From positions 1 to 37,698 of the forward strand of contig JABLXU010000053.1 of assembly GCA_013177805.1 (NCBI GenBank): 37,698 nt of DNA. The letters are read 5' to 3'. Of the stretch, positions 15,728 through 24,827 are shown piece after piece. This stretch comes from Candidatus Omnitrophota bacterium. GTDB taxonomy: Bacteria > Hinthialibacterota > Hinthialibacteria > Hinthialibacterales > Hinthialibacteraceae. Each line of letters opens with the position of its first letter. Positions within the stretch are counted from its first letter, which is position 1. Both the position numbers and the translations under genes were made by a program. The notes under the pieces are model-generated. The model had not been told where the DNA came from. It did no database searches and worked only from the letters and a program-made list of their open reading frames with translations.

Positions 15728-16723
15728 ATGAAAACCAGGCGTTTGGGCAAATTGGGATGGGAAATTTCGGAGATTGGTTTCGGGGCATGGGCCATCGGCG
15801 GCTGGTGGGGGGCGCAGGACGATCAGGAATCGTTGGCCGCCCTGCACAAATACCTGGACGTGGGCGGGAATTTCATCGACACCGCGCAGGCGTACGGCGA
15901 GGGGCGCAGCGAACGGTTGATCGGGAAAGTTTTGAAAGAACGAAAAGAACCAATCTACGTCGCCACCAAACTGCCCCCGAAGGACCGGGTTTGGAGCCCC
16001 CCCTCCTGGACTCCCTACACCCAAACCTTCCCGTTGGATTACATCCGGGAGGGCGTGGAAACCAGTTTGCGGAATCTCGGCACGGATTGCATTGATATTT
16101 ACCAGTTGCACACTTGGTGCGAGACCTGGAACACGGTGGATGAAATTTTCGAGCTGGGGGAATCGCTGAAAAAAGAGGGCAAGATCCGGGCGTTTGGCAT
16201 TTCCACCACGGAAAGTTACCCGGAATGCGTGATCGGGGCCTTAAACACGGGCACGATTGACACGCTCCAATTGATTTTCAACCTGTTCGAACAGCATCCC
16301 CGCGAGACGCTGCTGCCGATTTGCCAGCGATTGGGTGTGGGGACCATCATCCGCGTGCCTTACGATGAAGGCTCCCTGACCGGGAAATACAAGGGGGACG
16401 AAACGTTTCCGGAAGAAGACTTCCGCTCCATCTATTTTCACGGAAACAACTTGAAGGCCACAGTGCAGCGGGTGGAGAAAATCCGGGAATGGGCCAACCA
16501 AAATGTGCCGGGAATGCCTCTGGCCGAGTTGGCTTTGCGCTGGGTGCTCAGCCATCCGGAAGTGAATACCGTCATCCCCGGCATCCGGAATGTCCGCCAG
16601 GCGGAACTGAATACGGCACCGTCGGACGGGCGGCTGTTGAGTGAAGCCCAATTGCGTGAATTGAAGCGCTTTGCCTGGCGGCGGAATCCTTGGGTGGAAG
16701 ATTTGCCCCTGCTAGCCCAGTAG
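15728..16723 (+). CDS. Aldo/keto reductase family protein
   Basis: 331 residues with a complete aldo/keto reductase barrel. The catalytic tetrad is visible: Asp51 and Tyr56 in 'FIDTAQAYGEGRSE', Lys81 in 'YVATKLPP' and His128 in 'IYQLHTW'. Late signatures include 'VLSHPEVNTVIPGIRNVRQ' at about 278-296, where the family binds NADPH. It reduces carbonyl groups with NADPH in the cytoplasm; the substrate cannot be inferred. AAGGAG lies about seven bases before the ATG. The gene precedes the envelope run (PpiC, VanW, AMMECR1, alpha-2-macroglobulin) with a 58-base gap, so it may be co-transcribed, but a functional link is not evident. Confidence 0.93.
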   Translation: MKTRRLGKLGWEISEIGFGAWAIGGWWGAQDDQESLAALHKYLDVGGNFIDTAQAYGEGRSERLIGKVLKERKEPIYVATKLPPKDRVWSPPSWTPYTQTFPLDYIREGVETSLRNLGTDCIDIYQLHTWCETWNTVDEIFELGESLKKEGKIRAFGISTTESYPECVIGALNTGTIDTLQLIFNLFEQHPRETLLPICQRLGVGTIIRVPYDEGSLTGKYKGDETFPEEDFRSIYFHGNNLKATVQRVEKIREWANQNVPGMPLAELALRWVLSHPEVNTVIPGIRNVRQAELNTAPSDGRLLSEAQLRELKRFAWRRNPWVEDLPLLAQ

Positions 16724-16781
16724 AGGTAAACGAAACCGCCCCATATCCGGCGGGCACAAGGCTGGTTCGGGAAATCCTAGG

Positions 16782-18038
16782 ATGAAAAAACATGTCCGCC
16801 TGTCGTTTTGGCTCATCGGCGTGCCGGTGCTGATGGCGCTTGTATACAGTCAATATTATCAAGTCAGCCGGCGGGCGCAGATGGACCGCTTGGTCCGGTC
16901 CGGTGTCCTGGCTTTGTTCGACGGCGGCCGGGTCACGCGGGAAGATTTGCGGTTCTACTTGGAAAATCCCCCCAAAGAGGAGCGGGCTATTCTCCAGGCA
17001 CTGGAACTTTCGCCCGAGGATGTCACCGGCATCGGCCTGGTGGAGAAAGACCTGGAGCTGCTGCAATCCAGCCTGGGCCAGTTGTTGATTCAAAACATCA
17101 TCAAGCACATCGCCATTGTTCAGTATTTGGACCGATACGCCGACACCGATCGTATCCTGGCCGGGGAGGACCGGATTCAACAATACCGCGAAGAAATCAT
17201 GGCCGAGGTTTTGGAAGATGAACTATCCCGTTTTTCCCCGGCGGTAACCCCGGAGGAGATGTTGGCCTACTACGTGGACAATCCCGATTTGTTCCATCGC
17301 GAGGGCAAACGCCTGGCGCGCTATATCATGTTGTCCGGGGAGCCGGGGGAGGAGTCGCCCGGGGAATCCGCGCCACCTCCGGCGGAAACCATCATGGAAC
17401 GTTTACGCCGGGGAGAAGACTTTCAAATGGTGGGGGAAGAATACACTACCGGCGGGAACCGGGCGGGAATGCTGGGTTGGGTACGGCGGGGCGCGTTGCA
17501 TAAAGCGTTCGATCAAGCCTTGTGGGCGTTGGATGTGAATGAAATCACCGGCCCGGTCACCGTCGGACAGACCACGCATTTCATTCAACTGCTGGACGCG
17601 CAACCGGAAGGCTTGATTCCCTTCGAAGAATGCAAATCCAAAATCCGGTCTATCCTGGAAGAAAACAAGCGGATCATTCACCGTTATGAAGCTGTCGGTT
17701 TGCCGCCCGGTCTGGCCGGAGATGTCACCGAGTCTCACGCGGAGTATCAGCGGGCTCTGATCCAGCTGGCTTATGCGCGGGGATATGATCAACGGCCCGA
17801 GGTGCGCCTGAAAACAGAGGCCTATCGCCGGTATCAAAAAGCGGATCTCCTTTTTCAGGACCGGGTCGAACAGTTGTTGCGAAAGCGGAATCTGCCCCGG
17901 GGGACGGATTCGAACTGGATTGTGGAAAGTGAAACCTTGAACCATTTGCTGGACCAAATGGATTTCCGCCTCTTGGTGAAACTAAACATTCCCAAATCGG
18001 GTGAAGACGATGAGATCCCCGAAACGCGGGATGAATAA
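16782..18038 (+). CDS. Membrane-anchored PpiC/parvulin-type peptidyl-prolyl isomerase
   Basis: 418 residues. One N-terminal hydrophobic segment at about 7-24 (LSFWLIGVPVLMALVYS) probably anchors it in the inner membrane with the body in the periplasm. A SurA/PrsA-like helical region covers about 35-160. The parvulin domain follows at about 165-290: 'FHREGKRLARYIML', 'ETIMERLRRGEDFQMVGEEY', 'GGNRAGMLGWVRRGALHKAF', 'NEITGPVTVGQTTHFIQLLD'. The pattern Gly-x-Leu-Gly-Trp then Phe-x-x-Ala-Leu-x-x-Leu-x-x-x-x-Ile-x-Gly-Pro-Val is diagnostic. It should help fold exported proteins; the large alpha-2-macroglobulin and VanW proteins encoded downstream are plausible clients by position. A polar C-terminal tail ends 'DEIPETRDE'. 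Confidence 0.9.
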   Translation: MKKHVRLSFWLIGVPVLMALVYSQYYQVSRRAQMDRLVRSGVLALFDGGRVTREDLRFYLENPPKEERAILQALELSPEDVTGIGLVEKDLELLQSSLGQLLIQNIIKHIAIVQYLDRYADTDRILAGEDRIQQYREEIMAEVLEDELSRFSPAVTPEEMLAYYVDNPDLFHREGKRLARYIMLSGEPGEESPGESAPPPAETIMERLRRGEDFQMVGEEYTTGGNRAGMLGWVRRGALHKAFDQALWALDVNEITGPVTVGQTTHFIQLLDAQPEGLIPFEECKSKIRSILEENKRIIHRYEAVGLPPGLAGDVTESHAEYQRALIQLAYARGYDQRPEVRLKTEAYRRYQKADLLFQDRVEQLLRKRNLPRGTDSNWIVESETLNHLLDQMDFRLLVKLNIPKSGEDDEIPETRDE

Positions 18039-18093
18039 GAGGCTGGGAATGTTCGTCTCTAGGATCATAGACCAATCCAAAGGGATGGCAGGC

Positions 18094-18825
18094 ATGAACC
18101 GGATACGAGGGCGGGGATGGGTGTTCCTGATGGTGTGGTTGGTGTGGTTTCCTTTGGCTGGCGCCGCGGCGGAAATCCAACTGCCCTGCCTGCTGGGCAG
18201 TTGTTCCTCCCCGCTGGCGGGAAGCACGCCCGAGCGGATTCAAAACATCCGCGCCGCCGTCGAGAAAATTTCAGGACGAGTGCTCCAGCCGGGTGAATCG
18301 TTTTCCTACAATCAAACCGTGGGGCCGCGCACACGGGCCACTGGATTTTTACCTGCCCCCGCGATTGTACATGAGGCGCTGCGGCCGGTGATCGGCGGCG
18401 GGATCTGCCAGGTTTCTTCCACGTTGTTCAACGCCGTGTTGCTTTCGGATTTGACGATTTTGGAACGGCACCGCCATTACACGCCGGTCAATTATCTCCC
18501 TCTTGGCATGGACGCCACCATCAGTTGGGGGACGAAGGATTTCCGCTTCAAGAACAATTCCCCGGGCAGCATTCAGATCATCGGCCGGGTCTCCGATTCC
18601 ACATTGACATTTCAAATCTATGGTGAACAGCCTCTTCCTGAAGAACTGCGGCTGGAAACCGAAATCGTGGAATCTCCCAGTCCCCACCCCGAAGAAGAAT
18701 CCGAACCGGCTATCGAGATCAAACTCTACCGGGTCCGACTCAAGGAAGGGAAAACCATAGCGCGGCAGCTGATCCACACCGACTTTTATCCGGCCCGGAT
18801 CATTCAACCACCCCGGGAATCATGA
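18094..18825 (+). CDS. Exported VanW-family protein
   Basis: 243 residues from ATG 18094, chosen because it puts a Sec signal peptide directly at the N-terminus (MNRIRGRGW, a hydrophobic stretch, then AGAAAEIQ); a longer frame starts at 18001 but overlaps the previous gene. The VanW core is unmistakable: 'NIRAAVEKISGRVLQPGESF', 'NQTVGPRTRATGF', 'VIGGGICQVSSTLFNAVLLS', 'LERHRHYTPVNYLPLGMDA' and 'RFKNNSPGSIQI'. A Glu-rich linker and short beta tail follow. VanW proteins appear in some vancomycin-resistance clusters and widely in envelope loci, often with G5 or peptidoglycan-binding domains, but their biochemical role is unknown. The stop overlaps the start of the next gene in ATGA, so translation is coupled. 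Confidence 0.92.
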   Translation: MNRIRGRGWVFLMVWLVWFPLAGAAAEIQLPCLLGSCSSPLAGSTPERIQNIRAAVEKISGRVLQPGESFSYNQTVGPRTRATGFLPAPAIVHEALRPVIGGGICQVSSTLFNAVLLSDLTILERHRHYTPVNYLPLGMDATISWGTKDFRFKNNSPGSIQIIGRVSDSTLTFQIYGEQPLPEELRLETEIVESPSPHPEEESEPAIEIKLYRVRLKEGKTIARQLIHTDFYPARIIQPPRES

Positions 18826-19553
18826 ACCGCTTACGGCTTTTCTCCGGCCTGCTCTTCATCATGGCCGCGGCGCTACCGGCCACCGGGGCCACAGCCGTGG
18901 TTCCAGCGGCTCCTGCTCTCAGTGCCGACGAAACGCTCAAGGAATACACCGACTGGGCAAAGAGCCCGGAAGGCCCCGCGTTCCTGGCTTTTATCCGGCA
19001 AACCGTGCAGGCGGTGGCGTCGGGAGAACCGCTTCCGGCTTCGGATTGCCACTTCCCCTGGTTGAAACAACCTGTGGGGGTGTTTGTCACGGCCATGAAG
19101 GGAAAACAAGTTCGATCCTGTGTGGGAACCTTCTCGCCCGCCGGTCCTACCTTGCGGGATGAGATTATCCATCAATGCCGGCGGCTCGTGACGGAAGATC
19201 CCCGCCATCCCCCCCTCGATCCCTACGAGCTGGACGATTTGCGTTTCGTGGTCACCTTCGCGGGCGCGGCGCGGCACCTGGAGAATCCCGCGGACGCCGA
19301 TATCTGGCGGGAGGGACTCATCGCCCGCTGCCATGGCCGGGAAGCCGTCTTGCTGCCGGGAGAAGCCAAAACCTTGTCCTGGGGCCTCGCGTTTCTTCAC
19401 CGGCAGATTCAGAAATCCAAGGACGAAACGGTTGTGTACGCCGCGTTTCCGGTGGTGGTGTTGAGCGAACCTTGGAAACCCATCTTAGCCGCAGAGGATC
19501 AAACACCCACTGGGGATACGAAGGGCAGAAAAAACAAGAAAAAAGCCGATTGA
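18822..19553 (+). CDS. Exported AMMECR1-domain protein
   Basis: 243 residues, starting in the ATGA overlap with the VanW gene. Residues about 1-23 form a signal peptide (MNRLRLFSGLLFIMAAALPATGA). The AMMECR1 core spans about 80-205: 'GVFVTAMKGKQVRSCVGTFS' (family consensus GxFVTL...LRGCIG), 'PTLRDEIIHQCRRLVTEDPR', 'PPLDPYELDDLRFVVTFAGA' and 'GREAVLLPGEAK'. The tail is Lys-rich (KGRKNKKKAD). AMMECR1 proteins are usually cytoplasmic and often fused to or encoded with MEMO1-like and radical SAM proteins; none is nearby. Export of this domain together with VanW and alpha-2-macroglobulin is unusual. The molecular function of the family is unknown. Confidence 0.82.
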   Translation: MNRLRLFSGLLFIMAAALPATGATAVVPAAPALSADETLKEYTDWAKSPEGPAFLAFIRQTVQAVASGEPLPASDCHFPWLKQPVGVFVTAMKGKQVRSCVGTFSPAGPTLRDEIIHQCRRLVTEDPRHPPLDPYELDDLRFVVTFAGAARHLENPADADIWREGLIARCHGREAVLLPGEAKTLSWGLAFLHRQIQKSKDETVVYAAFPVVVLSEPWKPILAAEDQTPTGDTKGRKNKKKAD

Positions 19554-19607
19554 ATTCCTGATCGATTCCAGGATCAAGACCATTCTTGCCCAATTGGAGG
19601 AAATTCC

Positions 19608-22600
19608 ATGTTTGCCCGCCGCTCGTTTCCCGCTCTCGTTTGGTGGTCCTCGTTGGTGTTGTTGACTATGGCCGGGGCTGGTTCGCATGCCGCTTCCGTC
19701 ACCATCTCGGGGACGGTCATCGATGAAACCGCCCAGCAGCCCGTCGCGGGCGCCAAGGTCGAACTGACCAACTCCAATTATGGCACCGGATATTTCGTGA
19801 CGACCACCAACGCGGACGGCCGGTTTTCGTTCACGGATGTCCGTTCCAACATTCCCTATGATTTGGCGGTGGTGAAGGAGGGGTATTGCACCTACGAGAT
19901 GAACCGGTGGCGGTTCCCCGAGAACCAGAACGCCATTGACTTGAACATCCCGCTTATCCGGGGGGCCACCATCCGGGGACAGGTCGTTCTTAGCGACGGA
20001 TCCACGCCGGTGAACAACGCCCAGGTGAAGCTGTCCTTTCAAGGCGGCAATTTCAGCATGATTCAATATGAGCAATCCCTGTTCACCGATGAAAAGGGCG
20101 AATTCACGTTCCCGGCTTTGCCCCCCAACATTTATTCCCTGGATATCTCGCTCGGCGGATACATTGGAGAACGGGTCGTGGGGATCCGCCCTCAGCCAGG
20201 GGAGGAAAAAACCTACACCATCAAGCTCTACCGTCCGGCGAGCCTCAGCGGCGTGATCCGGCTGGGGGACAGCGATACTCCTTTACGGGATATCGAAATC
20301 GCCGCGCGGGGCGCGTCTCAGCAGATGGGAACCAGTGACGCGAACGGCTTTTTCACCATCCCCGGCTTGCTTCCGGGAACGTATCAACTGCAATCCAATC
20401 CCGCCGGCTTCCGGCCGTACACTTCGCCGGAAGTCATCTCTTTAAAAGAAGGAGAAGACCGGACCGGCCTGGGGATCGGTCTGCAGCCGTTGCCGCCTTC
20501 CATCTCCATCAGCCTGCAACGCGATGTGTTTCTGCCCGATCAAGATCTGGTTTTCCAAATGCGCACCTTCCGTGTCGGGCAGTATGAATGCGACATTCAT
20601 AACATTCCCATCCCCGTGTTCCTGCAAGAGCCAACCGGCGTCCGGGCCTTGCTGCAACAGGGAGACCTGTCTCCTTTCAACACCGTCTTGCAATGGACGG
20701 AAGAAGTCAAATTCACCAACCCCTACATCTGGATTGATAAGGATGTGAAAGCGCCCGGCCGCCTGCCGCACGGAGCGTATATCCTGCGGGCGCATAGCTC
20801 CCGCGAGCAGGTGGAACACCGCGTTTTGTTTTTCGTGACCGAACTGGGCATCATCGTGAAACGGGGTGAAAACAGCACCTTCGTGTACGCCACGCATCTC
20901 AAGACCAACATGCCGGTGCGCGGGGCCCAAATCAAAATCCAGCCCCGCCCCTTCGACCTCCACCAAACCCCCGGCTGGACCCAGATTCTCCTGAACACCA
21001 ACGAAGCCGCCATCGCGTGGAGCGGAGAAACCAACGAGCAGGGGATTCTGGTATTGAAGCAGGAAATGCCCTTTTCATCGGGCGACGTCTTGGCCCTTTC
21101 CCCCGACGGTCATTTTGCCATATCACCGATCTACAAAAGCGGGCAGATCGCGTTCGAAAAGCAGACCATCTATCCCTACACCGACCGGCCGGTGTACCGC
21201 CCCGGGCAGACCGTGTATTTCAAGGCGATTTTCAGAGATAAGGAAGAAAACCGGAATTACTCCATTCCCGCGGGGGAACAAGCCCGGATTGTAGTAACCA
21301 ATCCCGAGGGGGAGGTGATTCATACCGAGGAGTTGACACTCACCGAATGGGGTTCATTGAACGGCTCGTTGGAATTGCCGAAAGACACCCCCCTTGGCAG
21401 CTACACCCTCTCGGCAGGGATCGGAGATGGTCCCCAAAAGGCGATCCAGTTCTACGTGGAAGAGTACCGCAAGCCGGAGTTTCTCGTAAAAGTGGAACCG
21501 GCCAAACCGTTTTACATCAACGGCGAGATTTTGAGTTTCGCCATAAAGGCGGAATACTATTTCGGCGGGGCGGTGCCCAACGCGGAGGTCCGCTACCGGT
21601 TTTATGAGACCCAGGCCACCGGCGGCGGAGTCCGGGAATTCCCCACCTCCTATTCCCGCTTTCTCGCCAGCGGGGAAACCCGAACCGACGCGGAGGGCAT
21701 GGCGCGGGTGGAATACGTTCCTCCCCGTGGTTCCACCGACCGCCGCGTGACCATCGAAGTGGAGGTGCAGGAAGCCTCGGGCCGCCGGGTGACCACCAGC
21801 GAGGCGGTGCCGGTGGGTGTAGGGATGTTTTACATACTCGCCGTGCCGGCGCGGAACCTGTTCGACCGCGACACCCCGCTGGCGGTCGACGTGCAAACCC
21901 TGACCCACGACGGGCAGCCGGTTTCCGTGGCTCTGACCGTGGATTTTGTCCAAGAAGTGTGGAATCCCGTGCAGCGCTCCTACATCCGGCCTTCCATGCC
22001 CCAGGCCAGTTTCCAAGTCGCCACGAACGCGGAGGGAGAAGTCCGCGTGGAATGGCTGCCGGACACGAAGATCAGCGGACGCATCGAAGTGGAAATCCGC
22101 GGGACAGACGAGAAAGGCAACGAAATCACCACCGCCACGCGTCTCTGGCGGATGGTGGATGGATCGGGGAGTTTTGACTTTGAATACCCCATGCTCGAAG
22201 GCATCCTGGACAAAAAATCCTACCAGCCCGGAGAAGAAGCCGCACTGTTGATCAACACGCAATACCCTGAAAATCCGGTGATTCTGACCATCGAGGCGCG
22301 CGATATCCTGTCGCACCGGGTGATCTGGCCTTCGGGGAAGACCACCAAAATCACGATCCCCGTTCTCCCGGAATACGCGCCCAATGTCTATATCGGCCTC
22401 TTCATGCCGCGGGGAGTCAATCTCTCCACCCGGCAATATGTCCTGAATGTCCCCGAACAACGGGGAGAATTGAAAGTCGAACTGAAATCCGACCGGGCCG
22501 TCTACAAACCACGCGAAACCGGCCAGGTGGCCATCAAAACAACTCTGCCAGACGGCAGTCCTGTTCCCGCCGAAGTCAGTCTGGCGGTGGTGGATGAAGC

Positions 22601-24827
22601 CATCTTCGCCATCCGGCGCGATCATACGCCCGATATTCACCAGATGTTTTATGACAAGCAGGCCAATTGGGTCACCACCAGTTTTTCGTACCCGGTCAAT
22701 TACTACGGGGGGGCGAACAAGGGAATCCAAGGAGATGTCCGCAAGGATTTCCGTGACACGGCCCTTTGGATCGCCGATATTCACACCAATGAACAAGGGG
22801 AAGCCACGGTGGAGGTGTATTACCCGGACAACCTGACCACCTGGCGGCTTACCTCCCGCGCCCACACCAAAAACACCGAGGTCGGCTGGACCAAGTCCTC
22901 CACCCAGGTGACCAAGGAACTGGTGGCGCGGTTGGCGTTACCCCGTTTCTTCCTGGAACGGGATGAAGCGCAGATCTCCACCCAGGTCAACAACCTAACC
23001 TCGGAAAATCTGCCCGAAATCCAGACCCGGCTGTCAGTCAGCGGCGGCGTGGCCCTGCAAGAGCCGGATACCAAGACCACCCAGGCGGCCGCCGGCGCCG
23101 TGGCCCGCGAACTGTGGAGCCTCACGGTCAACGCCGCTTCCCCCACGGCCACGTTCGTTTTCGAGGCGAAAGGCAAGGAAGACGAAGACGCCCTCGAACT
23201 TTCCGCTCCGGTTCTGCCGTTAGGTTGGCGGGAAGACCAAGCCCGCGGCGGCCGGATCACCGATACCGCCACCGGGATTCCCTGCGAGGTGGGAGAGGAT
23301 GTGCGGATCGAATCCTCTCAATTCGAATTCACCTTCACGCCGTCCCTGGCCGCCGTGGCCTTGGGCGCGATGCCTTACCTGACAGCCTTCCCTTACGGGT
23401 GCGTCGAGCAGACCATCAACGGCTACTTGCCCAATATTCTTGTATTTCAAACGCTCGTGGACTTGGATGCCTTGCCCGAGGAAATGGAAGGCCCAATGGA
23501 AACCTTAGGCGGTTCGGTCGAAAAGGCTCTGCAGCGGATTTATTCGATGCAAGGCCCCGAGGGCGGCTGGGGCTGGTTCCAAGGCAGTCCGGAAGATCCC
23601 ATGCTCACCGCCTTCGTGGTGCACAGCCTTCTCCTGACGAACCGGCTCGGGTATGAAGTAGAATCGTACCGGATCGAGTCGGCTGTCAATTACCTGAAAA
23701 ACACGGTGACCTTCACCCGCGAATGGGACACCCAGGCGTATATCACCATGGTTCTTGGTGAAGCCGGGCAGGCTGATGATTTCCTTTTGAATACGCTGTA
23801 CACGAACCGCAACGAGATGTTCGATTTCGGCCTGGCGGTCAGCGCCCTGGCATTGCACGGCCGGCAACGAGAGAAAGAAGCCGGCGATGTGCTCGACCTT
23901 CTGCTCAGCCGCCTCCAAAACCTTTCCGAGCGCCATGCCGCCTGGCAAGTGGATCCCGGTCAGGTTTGGGGCTGGAACGGAACGTCGATCGAAACCACCG
24001 CGTGGGGGCTTATGGCGATGATGGAAATCCGCGGCCGGGACGCCGTCACGGACAAAATCACCCAGTGGCTGATCGACAGCCGGCGGGGCAACCGCTGGCG
24101 TTCCACCCGGGAGACGGCGCTGGTTATCGAAGCGCTCGTCCAAGTGATGAAGGCGGAACAACAAGTCCAGGAATTCACGGATGTGCCCTACACGATCCGG
24201 CTGAACGGTCAAACCGTGCAGGAGGGCACGATTACCAAGAGCCGCTTTGTCAAGCCGGTGGTGGTTTCATTGCGTCCCCAAAACGGAGCGAATCAAATCA
24301 CGCTCGAATTGGCGCGGCCGCTCGGATACTGGTCACTCAACAACACGCTATTTCACCGGGGGGAAATGCGGCAACCCGTCCCGCACGACTATTTCAAGAT
24401 GACCCGGCTCTACGAAACCGCTTTGCACACCAAGGATTACCGGGGACGCCCCAAACTGCTCCCCCAAGGCTTCTCCCCCGACGATCCCTTGAAGGTGGGA
24501 CAGGAAATTCTCGTTTCGCTGGTCATCGAGGCCAAACAGGATCTGCCCTACCTGATCATTGAGGATCCGCTGCCCAGCGGCTGCGAGGTGATCGAGTCGT
24601 TCTTCACCCGCAACGTCGAGGGATGGAGGCCGTATTCGCACTACGAGCGGCGGGATCAGAAAATGGTCTTCTTCCTGGATGATGTGCCGGAAGGCGAGTT
24701 GCGGATCGAATATCTTATCCGGACCGAACTGCCCGGCGTCTTCCGGGCCAATCCGGCCTACGGCTGGTGTATGTATTATCCGGAAGTCCACGCCCTCACC
24801 GCCACCAACCGCCTCACGGTGCGCTGA
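19608..24827 (+). CDS. Alpha-2-macroglobulin family protein with thioester and N-terminal carboxypeptidase-regulatory-like domains
   Basis: 1739 residues. A Sec signal peptide (about 1-28, no lipobox) is followed by three carboxypeptidase-regulatory-like beta domains at about 30-110, 113-200 and 203-285, each with an 'ADGRFSFTDV'-type strand. Macroglobulin domains follow, with 'YPYTDRPVYRPGQTVYFKAI' near 522-541 and 'YRKPEFLVKVEP' later. The A2M domain has 'YYPDNLTTWRLTSRAHT' near 1070. The thioester motif 'PYGCVEQ' is intact (Cys1265, Gln1268), then an alpha-helical toroid and a C-terminal domain. Bacterial alpha-2-macroglobulins trap host or competitor proteases in the periplasm or at the surface through the thioester. 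GGAGG lies seven bases before the ATG. Unlike many bacterial homologues, no penicillin-binding protein 1C gene is adjacent. The last 14 bases overlap the convergent glycosyltransferase gene. Confidence 0.95.
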   Translation: MFARRSFPALVWWSSLVLLTMAGAGSHAASVTISGTVIDETAQQPVAGAKVELTNSNYGTGYFVTTTNADGRFSFTDVRSNIPYDLAVVKEGYCTYEMNRWRFPENQNAIDLNIPLIRGATIRGQVVLSDGSTPVNNAQVKLSFQGGNFSMIQYEQSLFTDEKGEFTFPALPPNIYSLDISLGGYIGERVVGIRPQPGEEKTYTIKLYRPASLSGVIRLGDSDTPLRDIEIAARGASQQMGTSDANGFFTIPGLLPGTYQLQSNPAGFRPYTSPEVISLKEGEDRTGLGIGLQPLPPSISISLQRDVFLPDQDLVFQMRTFRVGQYECDIHNIPIPVFLQEPTGVRALLQQGDLSPFNTVLQWTEEVKFTNPYIWIDKDVKAPGRLPHGAYILRAHSSREQVEHRVLFFVTELGIIVKRGENSTFVYATHLKTNMPVRGAQIKIQPRPFDLHQTPGWTQILLNTNEAAIAWSGETNEQGILVLKQEMPFSSGDVLALSPDGHFAISPIYKSGQIAFEKQTIYPYTDRPVYRPGQTVYFKAIFRDKEENRNYSIPAGEQARIVVTNPEGEVIHTEELTLTEWGSLNGSLELPKDTPLGSYTLSAGIGDGPQKAIQFYVEEYRKPEFLVKVEPAKPFYINGEILSFAIKAEYYFGGAVPNAEVRYRFYETQATGGGVREFPTSYSRFLASGETRTDAEGMARVEYVPPRGSTDRRVTIEVEVQEASGRRVTTSEAVPVGVGMFYILAVPARNLFDRDTPLAVDVQTLTHDGQPVSVALTVDFVQEVWNPVQRSYIRPSMPQASFQVATNAEGEVRVEWLPDTKISGRIEVEIRGTDEKGNEITTATRLWRMVDGSGSFDFEYPMLEGILDKKSYQPGEEAALLINTQYPENPVILTIEARDILSHRVIWPSGKTTKITIPVLPEYAPNVYIGLFMPRGVNLSTRQYVLNVPEQRGELKVELKSDRAVYKPRETGQVAIKTTLPDGSPVPAEVSLAVVDEAIFAIRRDHTPDIHQMFYDKQANWVTTSFSYPVNYYGGANKGIQGDVRKDFRDTALWIADIHTNEQGEATVEVYYPDNLTTWRLTSRAHTKNTEVGWTKSSTQVTKELVARLALPRFFLERDEAQISTQVNNLTSENLPEIQTRLSVSGGVALQEPDTKTTQAAAGAVARELWSLTVNAASPTATFVFEAKGKEDEDALELSAPVLPLGWREDQARGGRITDTATGIPCEVGEDVRIESSQFEFTFTPSLAAVALGAMPYLTAFPYGCVEQTINGYLPNILVFQTLVDLDALPEEMEGPMETLGGSVEKALQRIYSMQGPEGGWGWFQGSPEDPMLTAFVVHSLLLTNRLGYEVESYRIESAVNYLKNTVTFTREWDTQAYITMVLGEAGQADDFLLNTLYTNRNEMFDFGLAVSALALHGRQREKEAGDVLDLLLSRLQNLSERHAAWQVDPGQVWGWNGTSIETTAWGLMAMMEIRGRDAVTDKITQWLIDSRRGNRWRSTRETALVIEALVQVMKAEQQVQEFTDVPYTIRLNGQTVQEGTITKSRFVKPVVVSLRPQNGANQITLELARPLGYWSLNNTLFHRGEMRQPVPHDYFKMTRLYETALHTKDYRGRPKLLPQGFSPDDPLKVGQEILVSLVIEAKQDLPYLIIEDPLPSGCEVIESFFTRNVEGWRPYSHYERRDQKMVFFLDDVPEGELRIEYLIRTELPGVFRANPAYGWCMYYPEVHALTATNRLTVR

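Noticed and set aside
21354..22865. 503-codon open frame on the minus strand inside the alpha-2-macroglobulin gene
   Set aside because: Shadow of a conserved coding frame; composition is His/Arg/Gly-rich and no domain is visible.
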